This document shows, one piece after another, positions 45,575 to 57,219 of a stretch of DNA of 64,000 nt. The position numbers and the translations under genes were made by a program. Source of the DNA: Cryptomeria japonica (taxonomy: Eukaryota > Streptophyta > Pinopsida > Cupressales > Cupressaceae); the NCBI RefSeq assembly GCF_030272615.1, contig NC_081413.1:24554501-24618500 (forward strand), read 5' to 3'. Below the pieces are notes generated by a model. The model did not search any database. It had not been told where the DNA came from and was given only the letters and a program-made list of their open reading frames with translations. Numbering within the stretch: the first letter of the stretch is position 1; each line of letters starts with the position of its first letter.

Positions 45575-45795
45575 TTTCTCTGTGATGGAGAAATTTGAGG
45601 TGAAATAATGAGGAGTTCTTTATGAGGGAAAAATTCGAGGTGCAATCCCTTGCTAATGAGTTCTTCTGTGTGAAGGAGAAGTTCAAGGTGCAATACCTTG
45701 TTAATGAGTTATTCTCTACGAGAGAAGTTCGAGGTGAAATCCCTTGATTAATGAGTTCTTCTCTGCAAGAGAAGTTTGAGGTGAAATCCCTTGAT
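45575..45795 (+). repeat. Degenerate tandem repeats in the non-coding interior
   Basis: About five units of 40-48 bp, starting near 45575, 45616, 45661, 45709 and 45756. Each has the order TTCTCTGCAAGAGAAGTTTG, GAGGTGAAATCCCTTG and AATGAG, with substitutions. The units could pair internally (TTCTC with GAGAA). Confidence 0.85.
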
Positions 45796-46030
45796 CCACC
45801 CTCTGGGAGTAGCTACCGTGGAAGTCATGTGTATAACTTTATGTTGTTTATTTTTTGGTTTTATTCACCCTTTAGGAGTAGCTATGGTGAATATTGTTAT
45901 GCTGAGATAGCATTTTTTTTATTTGAGAAAATCTATGATGAGATTTTTTTTGTTGACATTCTTTTGGTTGCAACTATGTGTACTTGTCATGCAATGACAT
46001 TTTGAAGATCTCTCTCTTGTTAAGAGGGAG

Positions 46031-46743
46031 TGTTGAAGATTTATAGCTACGAGAGAGATTTTCTGAAAAAGCCTTGCCAATTGTTCTTATCCAATGTGGA
46101 GTGATTTTGTGCTGGCTGTCATTTCTATGCTCGTATGGAGTTCGTCGGTTGCCTTTCCTCCTTGTGTCGGTGGTGTAACCGACCTCTTTATTTATGCGTG
46201 ATTCTTGTCATTCCCGCTGAGAAGAGTAATGGATAGTTCGGGAGAGTACGTGAAGAGTCTGGTCTTTTTCGTGCATTGATTGCTCTCTTTCTTGTTGCCA
46301 GTTATGACAGATTCCTATATAGGTTGGGGATAAGGCAGCCGTGGGTAGAGCTGAAGGCATTCCGTCATTCATTTTTTTTTTATAATCACCCTGTGTAATG
46401 TTCAGGCTTCATATGTAATGTTCAAGTTTCTTGTGTAAGGTTTGGGCTTCTATGTAATGTTCGAGCTTTTCTTGGATATCATTTATGCTGCGATCTTCAT
46501 CATTTCTTTAGTCTTCTCTCTAGGAAGGTTCAATCTCTCTTGAACATGTTTACATTACTGTGGGTTGTTATATGATAACAATCGTATTTAGTTCTTGACT
46601 TCTTATTATTGTATTAGACTTGCTATCATAATTAAAGATTCATTTTGTGTGGCTGGGATTTTTACCCTCAAGTGGAGGGTTTTCCCAGGATAAATTCTAT
46701 GTATCTTGTTTCAGTTTTCTATATTCTGGTTCAGTTTTTAACA
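46031..46743 (+). repeat. 3' LTR of the non-autonomous element
   Basis: Same start and end as the 5' LTR. It follows the purine tract and precedes the CTCAA duplication. Confidence 0.93.
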
Positions 46744-46829
46744 CTCAACCCGATACTTTTCCATTTTTGTTAATTTATATCCATTAGAATGGATTAAACT
46801 CATTTAGTATCATAACCTAATCTTGAACC

Positions 46830-47090
46830 TCCTCCTACTCTACAAAAAAGAAGGTACCTCAACTAGGAGAGAAACAAGGAAATCATTAGATTCTAGATCT
46901 TCCCCCATAGACTAACAAATCATATCTTTCTAGTGAGAAATAGAAGACTCCTCCACTAAATGATAATCTTTAAAATCATAAAATTTAGATCAATTAGAAT
47001 CCATAAAAATATTAATCAAAGGATGGAGAAGAAGGAGGGAATAGAGAATTAGAGAAAAAAGATTCCATGAATTAATTCAAAAAAGAGCCT
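46830..47090 (-). repeat. LINE relic, second copy of the 6176-6440 region
   Basis: Blocks such as CAACTAGGAGAGAA, TCTAGATCTTCCCC, ATCATATCTTTCTA and CATGAATTAATTCAAAAAAG follow the same order as at 6176-6440, in the same orientation. It is the 3' coding part of a minus-strand LINE by analogy with that copy. Confidence 0.65.
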
Positions 47091-47094
47091 AATA

Positions 47095-47590
47095 GAAATG
47101 AGGCTTAATTTTCTCAAATATACTTCTCTTAAAGAAGATTATTTTTATGGCTACAATATTACAAATACCATGTCACTGATATCAAATATTCTCATGATCC
47201 TATTAATGATCCACTTACATCTCATATTGGTTTTGAGCTTATTGAAGATTATTCTTGAGCACGTTTAGATTGTCTTGTCTATGTTTGACCACATCACTTG
47301 CTTCTAGTACCTTATTATCCATTCGATTGAGCCTAATTGAGACAAAGATCAATTTTCTCAAACCTGATTATCTTAAAGAAGATTATTTGTATGGCTATAA
47401 TATTATAGACATCATGTCTTCGATCTCAAATATTATGATAACCCTATTACAAACCATATACATCTTGTAATGATTTTTAGCCTATTGGAGAATATTTTTA
47501 CATGATTTTAGAATGTCTTGACTTTGTTTGATCACATCACCTACTTATAGTACCTTGTTATTCACTAGATTAAGACCAATAAATATTTAT
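47095..47590. repeat. Diverged tandem duplication of about 240 bp
   Basis: The two copies start near 47108 and 47350. Each runs from TTTTCTCAAA through TAAAGAAGATTATTT, TATGGCTA, CAAATATT and GTTTGA.CACATCAC. Both lie beside a minus-strand gypsy integrase relic and may be its C-terminal part. Confidence 0.75.
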
Positions 47591-48250
47591 GTTTCATACC
47601 CATATGGAGGCATAAATGACCTCATCTTGATAAATAGGTGGTAGTTAGTGTTATAATTTAGTGATCTTTCAAGTAGATCCACTTGACCCAAATCTTTTGT
47701 TGATAGCAACGTAGTGTCTCAAAAACTATTCCACCCATTTTATCATAATCTTATTCCATCCATCTATTTGTGGGTGCTAGTAAGTGGTTAGGTTGATTTG
47801 AGATCCTACCAAATGAAAGATATCTTATCAAAAAAAATCATGAAGTGATTGTATTTATCACTCATGATGTTGTTGAGATGTCCATGGAGTCTCATCACTT
47901 CCCTAAAGAATAAATCAACTATTTGTGGCACTTTAAAATATAAAGTGATGGAAAAGAAATGCACATACTTTGTAACTAGTCTCTCCATATAAACATATAT
48001 ACAATCCTCAGCTTAGAATTTATGGAGTCCCATGACATAGTCTATTGAGACGCTCTTTTATTTTTTTCTCAAGGATGGATAAGGGTTGTTGTAGCATCGT
48101 AAATTGTTTACCCTAAAAATTTCATGCTTTATTTGATACTTGCTTTAATGTCCATTCCCCTAGTCCATTTAAGACCATATGTGCTCTATGCTACCCTTAA
48201 AATTTACTAATGATCCTACACTTCAAAAAAATTCAAATGCAAAATTCCTA
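47590..48250 (-). pseudogene. Gypsy integrase relic
   Basis: The minus strand at 47988-47806 reads VTKYVHFFSITLYFKVPQ, IVDLFFREVMRLHG and NNIMSDKYNHF, matching the integrase core between its first and second catalytic aspartates. Just upstream is ISMDYVMGL, with the first aspartate. The rest is decayed. Which element it belongs to cannot be decided here. Confidence 0.8.
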
Positions 48251-50400
48251 TGTTAAGGGACCGAATTCTTGGTTCTTTGTTTCAGTGGCCTATTTTTGAG
48301 TGGACTCAGGCACCTAGTTGGTCCAACCAAAATGGATTAAAATTTAGGTGTTACATGTGTTAGCCTATCTGTGGTGATCTAGTCTTTATCTTTTCATTTG
48401 ATCATTATTTTCTAGCATACACCTCAAATAACCTTTTTGATCGATATGAAGATAATCTTTTAGCCTTCATAAAAGCTGGAAGAAAATTGTACAAGGAATT
48501 ACCTATCACACTATAGAGAAACAAGCTACTAGATCTTTACATCTACAATATCATCATAGTGAAGGTGCACTCAAATATGGATTCATGTTTCTTATTTATT
48601 GTTTTCATTAAATTATGCACTAACATATTTGCAACACTTAAAGGGAGCATTATATCAAACCTTTATGTGGAACTCCTTAAGAGGATTTCATACGTAATGT
48701 AATTTTTTTATTTTAGCATTTATCATTTATTTAGCCTCTATCCTTATGAGAGAAAACACTCTTTTCCAATATTGTTGTTATGGAGGTCAAAAAACCAACA
48801 CAAGATTCGACTTAGGCAAGCTCCTATATAGAAAAAACATTTTTCCTATTCTTCAGTGTGTAGATTCAAATATGAGAGTGAGGAACTATACAAAGGCAAA
48901 GCATACATTGGCAGAAATTTAAAAATTTGAATGGATGAAAACCTCCAGACTTAGGTTCTCAACACTCCTATTCGTCCAATTTCACCTATATTTTCAAGGG
49001 ATAGTTGTACAAAGGACTTTGATCCCTTTTTTAACATCTCTTGAACACCAGTAGTATTCAAACATTAGTGCCAATCAATTATGTCCTACATGGTGAGCTC
49101 TAGATTTCACTTCTAGGTTTATCTTTATTTCTACATCTTATATCTACCTTTGGAATCTATTTTTTATTCTATATTTGCTAAATCTTATCAAAATTATTAT
49201 TATTATTTTCTTAGCATAATTTATTCACACACACATCACAACCTAAATCTTTTACCCCAAAAAAGGAAAAATCCTAGTGCATAGATCTTCCTTGAGGATA
49301 GTAGCTAGGCCTATTCATGTTTTAATATGATGAAGGATTTAGATCTTCTATGTTGCATTGATTATTCTAGGGATCTCATTTTCTACATTTCATTTTGGTG
49401 AACCAAAATAGCTTACACATATATACATATATGTGCATGTGCACATACATACACATATACATACATACATACATACATACATACATACATACATACATAC
49501 ATACATACATTCATAGGTAAAATGCAGTGTTATTCTAAGCAATAAGGTAGGCTTTCTAAGTTTGAGTGAGAGGAAGCTCATTTTTTTCATTTTTCATTCT
49601 CTTAAAATCTATAAGGATGGAAACAAAAGGTTCTCTATACTATGGTGAAAAGAATCAACAATATTTAAGGCATTAAATACATATTTTAAAATTTATTTGT
49701 GCTATTGAATTCATATGGCCATGATATTTTCCTATAGGTCACAAGTTGATTCCCAACAACTTGTATCCTTTTAAGTAAATGTTGAATATCTCAATTGGGT
49801 GTTGCCATAGGTACCATTGGAACCTTGTGTTATAGTTTAGTTGTAGAGTATCCTCAATAGTAATCAAGATACACAAAATATTAAAAGACTAAATAAATAT
49901 TTTCTTTCATAAAAGTGTAAAGTTTTTGAGGTGGATGTCGAATAAGTTGTATAATTGGTGTAAAAATACATTGTTATAACATTTAGTAGATGTTATTGTT
50001 CATATTAGTGTTTTACCCTCACTTTAGAAGGCATGTGAGATTAGTTAGATCATGCATGAAAAAGTAAAAAATGGTAATTATAAGCATTATACTTATTTCC
50101 AAATGTTTTAAAAGTGTTGGACTTGTCTTATTTTTCTATTTCCTTGCTAGATTAATGTCTTCAAATTTATAAAGAATGTAAAAGGAACAAATTTCATATT
50201 AAAAAAAATCCCATAAAATATCATACACAAACCGATTGAATTCTATCTTGTATATCAAATCTATGTGGGATATCGGTCCTTCACTGTTCATTAATTTCTT
50301 CATTCCTTACTAAGAAATAAGGATATGTACCATATATTAGAAACAATTCCATCACTTATGTTTCTTCAATATCCATATTTGATGTCGGAAATCTACTAAT
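48250..50400. other. Unassigned AT-rich DNA
   Basis: No supported gene. It contains the CATA microsatellite at 49446-49511. Confidence 0.5.
49446..49511. repeat. (CATA)n microsatellite
   Basis: An almost pure CATA/ACAT run, with one interrupted portion at the left. The Tyr/Val/Cys/Met-rich frame across it on the minus strand is only a product of the repeat. Confidence 0.97.
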
Positions 50401-50573
50401 TTATTAATGTAGTTCATTTTGTATAGTTGCTAATATTCTGTAATACCAACACTAATTAAATTATACATATATTGTTAAATATCAAATGATCTATAAATAA
50501 CATGATATGTTTAATATATAACAATATACTCAGGTATATACTCAACAATGAGATTTAAAATCATTCCTACATT

Positions 50574-51043
50574 ATAAAGTTTCCTAGTATAATGTAAAGG
50601 TCAATACTAGGAATTAGGTATAATAATAGCTCTATATAGATTATAATATTATATTTATGTGATAACTAATAATACTATTATAACACATAAATATATAATC
50701 AAGGTAAACATATCACAATATAATTAGAGCTATTATTATGTGAATAAATTAACATTACCTGTACAATATTTAATTAGTTAGTATAGAGTTATGTATAATG
50801 TTTCCTAGTATAAATCTATAAAGTTTCCTAGTATAATGTAAAGGTCAATACTAGGAATTAGGTATAATAATAGCTCTATATAGATTATAATATTATATTT
50901 ATGTGATAACTAATAATACTATTATAACACATAAATATATAATAAAGGTAAACATATCACAATATAATTAGAGTTATTATTATGTGAATAAATTAACATT
51001 ACCTGTACAATATTTAATTAGTTAGTATAGAGTTATGTATAAG
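50574..51043. repeat. Near-perfect tandem duplication, 244-bp period
   Basis: The unit starting ATAAAGTTTCCTAGTATAAT begins at 50574 and again at 50818. Over about 225 bp only a few differences are seen (CAAGG versus AAAGG, GAGCT versus GAGTT). It is far better preserved than surrounding repeats, suggesting recent duplication. Confidence 0.94.
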
Positions 51044-51701
51044 TATTAAATCAATATAAATTAGGATAAAAAATACTCATTAATATTCACATATTATTTT
51101 TAGCTAATTAATCATATTCTATTAATTCATTATATTTAAATTATAGAATATTTATATAGTATAGTGATTACATAATTGGGGTAACTTAATTTAATCTAGA
51201 TTAGTGATATAAATTATTATACTTGTAAGTACTAACATATTATGACTATGTAATGTTATTAATAAACTACTAAGTAAATTAATTTAGTTATTTGATTATT
51301 AATATACTTCATTTTATACTATATGATTCTAAATTAGGCTAAATCATTATATTTTACTATATATTCATTTTAGGATATATCTATACAACAGGTTAATAGT
51401 AATACATAGCATCATATTAAGAATGGATATTATAATCACATATATGATCATTAGGATAAATAAATAACCAAACTACAATTTATTAGTTTATTTTATAATA
51501 CTAACTATATCACAAAATTAGAGATGAGGGTGATCCTAGTTTATAGTATAACTTAACATTCAAGGTTATAATTATTTATGATTATCAATATTATGTTGGT
51601 TCAATAAACTAATTAACTTACTCTATGATTCATAACCACCACTCAATTATATTATATATGATTGTGTAATTTCCTTATGATATAATAATAGAAGATTAAA
51701 T

Positions 51702-51872
51702 GTTACCACCTAATATATATATCATTATAAATTAATATTACTTAATATTACTTGTATAATATTATAATGAAATAGTTACAGACATGTTGTTAAATAATAA
51801 GTATTTAATTATAATACAGTGAATAATATTAAGTAATATTAATTTATAATTATGTATATATTAGGTGGTAAC
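51702..51872. repeat. Long inverted repeat, MITE-like
   Basis: The left arm starts GTTACCACCTAATATATA (51703) and the right arm ends TATATATTAGGTGGTAAC (51872). The arms pair over nearly 50 bp with few mismatches, separated by about 75 bp. Length and AT-richness suit a MITE. No clear target duplication is seen. Confidence 0.8.
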
Positions 51873-53099
51873 TATAAGGTTAGAGATAAACATATGAATT
51901 AATTAAATATAGATTATACTAATTTCCTAGTAAACAATTTTATAAAGACTACACATAAGTTCTATCTATAATAATTATAACTTATTAAATAAGTATAACA
52001 AGACTAAGTTATCTAATTATGTCTAAAGTTAGAGTTACAATAGTTATGTAACAACTAGATTTCATATGATTTATAGGTAGATATTCTCTTCCCCAATTAA
52101 TATCCCACCATTAGTATAAATTTCAAGATCATAAGTTAACCATATGATTACAACCACATTTAAAGAAATTAATATATCACTAAAGTTATTATTCTTGAAG
52201 TAAATGTTTTCACTTTTCTTGGTATATTCTCTATTGGGATGTTTAAATAGTTTGAGATTTACGTTGCCATTCAATAATCATCCTAAACTAATCTTTAAAT
52301 CACACATCTCTATTAATAGTTATATGAAAACTGACTATTCGTTTAGTCATAATATTTTTTTTTTAATTCCTTCATATCTATGAATGACGCTGATAAAAAT
52401 GAACAAATCATGTTGTATTTTGCTTCTATGGAGTTTTTATAATTGTTTCCTGTGAATGATACAATTCATGATTGATGTGAGTAGTATAAGGCCCATAATA
52501 CAATCCATTTAATAATTAACAATAGAGGGCCCACCCATATGGTTTATTATCATGATGTAGTGTAGGAACAACAAATATCCTATGTTAACCATTAAACTAT
52601 GTGCAAACATATGTTTAAAGATGAAAAGTAACTTGTATGATTCTCCTCAAGTTAGTTTCATATCCATTGAAAGAGTATAAGATCAATTTAAGGAGATAGG
52701 AAAAATGGTTGTAATAATTACTATATTTACTATATGTCGAAACATATAAGCTTCAAATATGTTGTTTATTATGAAAGATGTGATCAATAAGTTTTAAAAC
52801 ATGGGGGCAAGAAATTTTGTTTCCAAATTTTCTCTCAATGTGAGGACAAGAGTTGTGCAAGATGTTTTTAACCACAAAATAACATAATGAAATTGCTTAA
52901 TTTAGAGAGGATTCTAGAAGGTTTTTTTACTAAATAAAAATATTGTCTATGATATACATATACGAAAGATGATAAATAAATTATCTTTTAATAATTTTGG
53001 TATTTAGTTGGTAAGTATGATTTTAAATTTGATATTTAATTTCAACTAGTAGTGTATATAAGATAAAGTATAATTATATCATTACAATATATAATATTA

Positions 53100-53939
53100 G
53101 ATTAGGATTAAATATATTATATTATATATAAAAATTGTGAACTAAGAGGCTTAAAAGGGGAGACCCAAGTGGTTCTAACATACTATCTATAGATGTCTTC
53201 TCTAGTAGTTTTAATGATAATGCCATTCATGGGAGGGAGTCATTGAGATTATTAAGAGAATACATGAAAGTGGGTATCCTATCAATAGATAAAACCAATA
53301 GAAAGAAGCAACCTCGTCTCCAAGTACATATCATTTCATACTAATTGCTTTGATCAACAAAATTTCCTATAGTATTAACAATTGTATTAATTCTCATATT
53401 AATTGATCATAGTACTAATAAGGATGATGTTGAACACCGTACTGATAAATTATATGTTGGTCACAATAATGACAAAATGCTACTGATTAGGAATCATAAA
53501 AATATTACTAATCAAAAAAAGAATTATGTCAAAAGATAATAATGATGACAACAATCTAGAAAAAAATTACATTATTAACAACCGATCTATAACATTGAAA
53601 ACTCTCAAATAATTACCCCAATCATATATTTGTTTTGCAAATTCAATAATGACAATAATATTCATTGATAAGTAGAAGTGGCAACAGTTCAACAACAACA
53701 CTAACACTTGAGATCCAATAAAAATGACAAGTCAGAGGATAGCATAATAATTTAACAAATTTATCTATTGATAACTATCCTCATAAATCATGAATAATGG
53801 CAACCAACAATTATAGTCACTAATCACAGACACTAGTATCATTCCCCTATTTATAAATTTTTAAGAACAAAGTATACTAAGTGTCTTCACAATTGTAGAT
53901 AACAACATTCATATTTTAAATATTGACTACACACCTTCT
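53100..53939. other. Unassigned DNA
   Basis: No supported feature. Its right border is the truncation point of the chromovirus at about 53940. Confidence 0.5.
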
Positions 53940-55466
53940 CAATCCATCCAGGAATTTACTTCCATCTACCAAACAAATTCTAGCATTCGTACAAACTTGA
54001 TTCTTCAAAGGTTCCTCCAAGGGTAACAAGGTTTTCTTCATCCCTTTGACCACAATAGTGTATGTATTCTTCCTCCCATCATGTACTGCCTGTCTATCAA
54101 ACTGCCAAGGTCTACCCAACAAAAGATGACAAATATCCATAGGCATAATATCACACAAGACTTCATCATGATAATTCCCAATTTTCAATTTCACCAAACA
54201 TTGTTCACTTACAAACAAATTATGTTCATCTTGAATCTATGCTATCTGATAAGGCTTAGGGTGTTTCAATCTCTCCAATTTCAACTTATTCACCATTTCT
54301 TCTGAAACAAGATTATCTGAACTACCACTATCAATAAAAACTTTGCAACACTTTTCGGATACCTTACATCTGATCTTGAACAAATTCTTCCTCTGCAAGG
54401 GCTCTTCATCTCCTCTGGTATGACACAAAGCTCTCCTCATCACCAACAGTTCTCCATCTTTTGGTTTATTCTTTGATCTGGTGGGGTTTTCTTCCAACAC
54501 TGCTTCTCTTCTAGTGTTCTCTATCTTCTTACACTCGAATGCACAATGTCCTTCTCTTCCACACTTATAGCAAGTTCCTCTAGATGTTCTCTTGTCTTTT
54601 CTTCCTAAATTCTCATTCCGGTAACCATCCAGTAGATATTTCTATCATTCTTCTAGTATGAATTACCTTGTTTGTTCACTTCCTTGTCCTTGTTATGATC
54701 TGTACAGGTTCCTCTACCTCTGGTATATCCTCTTCCTCCTTGAATATTCTTCCAGTAAACCTTCCAGCTCTGCCTCTCTACCTCTTCTCATGTCTTTTTT
54801 TTAGCTTCTCTTCTGCTTTTAGGGCATACTAGTAAGCCTCTTCAACACTCTCCAATTTGATCAAACTGAGTTCATTTTTTATAGACATCTGCAATCCATT
54901 CAAATATCTTGAAACTTGTTCAACTTCATCATCAACATGTCCGGATATGATATTCAACTTGTAAAATGCTTTGGTGTACTCATTCACACTAGATTCCTTC
55001 TTTCTCAAATTCTGCAACTTCCGAAATAGGTTCACTTGATAATCAGTTGGAATAACTTTGATTTCAACTTAGCAATTATCCAATCCCATGTATTAATCTT
55101 CTCTTTACCTCCTCTCTATCTATCAACTTGCAAATTCTCCCACCACTTCTCCATCTCTAAGATCCAATCCATCAATTGATCCAAATCTAACTTCCCATCA
55201 TATTCCAGTGGGGTAAAATTAGGTTTAGTATTCCCCCTATTCAAAACCCTCAAAAACCTTTCCTCATCCGGATCAACCACCAATGGGTTTGCTTGTTCTG
55301 TCGGTGCTTCTTCTCCTTCATCTTCACTTACATCTTCGATATGTAGGCCTCTTCTCTAGGTTGTCTCCATGGCTTCCAATCGGGCTGCTATACCTCGCAA
55401 CATCTCCATCACAACAAGGTCTTCATTCCCATGCACTCCACAATTCCTAGCTCCTCTTTGTGCCAT
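53940..55466 (-). pseudogene. Gag-protease relic of the second chromovirus
   Basis: The probable start is ATG at 55466 (MAQRGARNC). The Gag core is recognisable at 55035-54829 (MNLFRKLQNLRKKESS, YKLNIISGHVDDEVEQV). A CCHC knuckle (CYKCGREGHCAFEC) lies at about 54573-54532. Protease DSGSSDNLVSEE is near 54345, and LLLGRPWQFDRQAVHD follows. Frame breaks occur between these pieces, so no continuous product is made. It is in better shape than the copy at 1565. Confidence 0.88.
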
Positions 55467-55562
55467 CGTTCACGCCAGTCCTCTGCTGCTACAGGTCAAA
55501 TCCAAAATCCACCACCCTACAAAAAAACAAATTCAGGACACGCAACCTCCAGAATGAAACTT

Positions 55563-55575
55563 CGCTCTAATACCA
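55563..55575 (-). other. Primer-binding site of the second chromovirus
   Basis: The minus strand reads TGGTATTAGAGCG, a near match to the initiator methionine tRNA PBS (TGGTATCAGAGC). It is two bases from the LTR end at 55578. Confidence 0.85.
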
Positions 55576-55577
55576 CT

Positions 55578-56351
55578 TGAAGTAGTCACTGGTGAGGAGG
55601 GACCTCAAAGAGATCAATTTGGACTGGTCAGTAAGAGTAAACACAACGGAAGCACAAAGATATGATGGAGGCAATGCAAACAAGATTGTTTTATTTCATG
55701 AAAATTGATTACAACCAACCGGTAACAACCGGGTTACAGCATAACCGACTCAGAGGCCTAGTAGAACATACAAAATAGGTCACAACCAGAACCTTGAATC
55801 TTAAGATCTATCTTCTATGTACAATCTCACTACTTGAATCTTTTGTTGATTGCATTTTGATGTGCAATTACAATTATATATATGATCCAAAGGATCCAGT
55901 CAGCCCAAAAAGGGATCAAAACCTGAAGAACAAGATCTAATGTGTAAAATAGACAAGGTCGGCCTCCGCTAAGAGATTCCTCCAAAAAATCCAAAGGATG
56001 AAATGTATATCATGGGAAAAGGTTGGCCAAATGCCAAGGAACATCAGAATCAATGCCCAAGGCTCTGCAAGCTTTGGAAGGGGTTTCGGTAGATCACCAA
56101 AATAAGTCTAGGCAACCGGTAACAAGAACTGGCAACCGATAACAGGAAACTATCAAGGAAATTGATTGCGATGTGGTCTAGAAATAAGAAAGATGATCAA
56201 GTCCCAAGTAGAATCCAACTCCATAGGATCCGGTGAGCCAAAACTGGGACACACATAAAGAAAAATTGAAATTGCAAATAGAAAACAAAATAGAAAGAAA
56301 ATGTTTTTTGTTGATGCAAGATTGCTATGAACCGGGGATGCTCCTTCATCA
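55578..56351 (-). repeat. 5' LTR of the second chromovirus
   Basis: 774 bp, starting TGATGAAGGAGCATCCCCGG on the minus strand. It is similar in length and order to 5382-6165. A TATA-like run is at plus 55874-55883. Confidence 0.83.
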
Positions 56352-57219
56352 TATATTGATAATGAGTAGAAGCATTGGATATTCATTGATGAAGTAAGGT
56401 ACTTCATATATTAAAGAAGTTGGATAAAATGAATTTGTTTAAAGATTGAGATTTTTGCATTGTATCCATGATTTATTTTAATAAAATAATTGCAAAATAA
56501 TGTAGGAAGTTATTATAAACTGACAATTTAAAAGACAATGTTATAATATGTGTGTAGAATGAAGTAAAAGCTTGGTGCATTGCATGTATAGAAAATTTCA
56601 GATCATACCATTATGTCTTTACTTGGTTTGGAAAGATAAAAGCCTTAGTCTTGAGTAGGAGCTAGTTGGTTTGATGAAATATTCTATTTGATCAAATGGA
56701 TGGATTGAGACTAGAAGCTATCTCCTTATCCTATTCAATTTTTAAGAAAGAATTTGTTCCATGAATTTTAACAAGATGAATTGGTAGTGCATTGAGTGAA
56801 GTTGTATTGCATTCTAGATGTCTATGCTTCTTGTTCGCTAGGAATGCTTAGTTGGGAATGATTATAATTAAGTGATGGTTGGAGATGAGATTTAAATAGA
56901 CAATATATTCTTGTGGTTGAATTTGTGTGTGATATTAAATGAAAATTAGGTGGTGGCAAGTAAGGCTGGGATATCAAGTTTCATTCTTAATGTAGGCAAT
57001 TGACTGACTGATGGTATGTAGGAAAATGATCATAGGTGATTGAAGAAGAAATCTGATATTAAATCTTGCTTCAAGTAATTAGATTTATTTGATAAGAGTC
57101 AACGAGTTGAGTAAATATATGAATGATAAAATGTTTAAATAACATCATGCAGAGCATTCTAATTAGCTTCTTACCATGTATTGAGAATTAATCTAGAAAT
57201 AGTGTATGTATGTAAATCT
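56352..57219. other. Unassigned DNA between two LTRs
   Basis: No family or frame is recognised. It starts where the chromovirus LTR ends. Confidence 0.55.

Larger units (their letters stand above)
44346..46743 (+). mobile_element. Complete non-autonomous LTR retrotransposon
   Basis: LTRs 44346-45037 (692 bp) and 46031-46743 (713 bp) both start TGTTGAAGATTTATAGC and end TTTTAACA. A PBS TGGTATCAGAGCGGG (45038-45052) directly follows the first, matching initiator methionine tRNA as usual in copia elements. A purine tract AAGAGGGAG (46022-46030) directly precedes the second. The target duplication CTCAA is at 44341-44345 and 46744-46748. The 993-bp interior has no coding domain. The LTRs differ at numerous sites and a roughly 20-bp indel, so the insertion is not recent. 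It must have relied on proteins from another element. Confidence 0.95.
50400..53100. other. Extremely AT-rich block
   Basis: Base composition is strongly AT-biased, with TATA/ATTAAT runs throughout. Apart from the tandem duplication and inverted repeat listed separately, nothing is recognised. Such blocks occur in plant nuclear intergenic DNA. I see no mitochondrial or plastid gene in it. Confidence 0.6.
53940..56351 (-). mobile_element. 5' part of a second chromovirus (LTR, PBS, gag, protease)
   Basis: On the minus strand the order is 5' LTR, PBS, gag, zinc knuckle, protease, and an abrupt end at about 53940 in the segment between protease and RT. Gag and protease match the element at 1565-2200 closely, and the LTR matches 5382-6165. 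It lacks RT, RNase H, integrase and 3' LTR. So the window holds complementary parts of one family in opposite orientations about 50 kb apart. Confidence 0.9.

Noticed and set aside
49390-49590. Tyr/Val/Cys-rich frame
   Set aside because: It is the translation of the CATA microsatellite.
50400-53100. Organelle DNA insertion
   Set aside because: The AT-richness suggested it, but no plastid or mitochondrial gene is recognisable.
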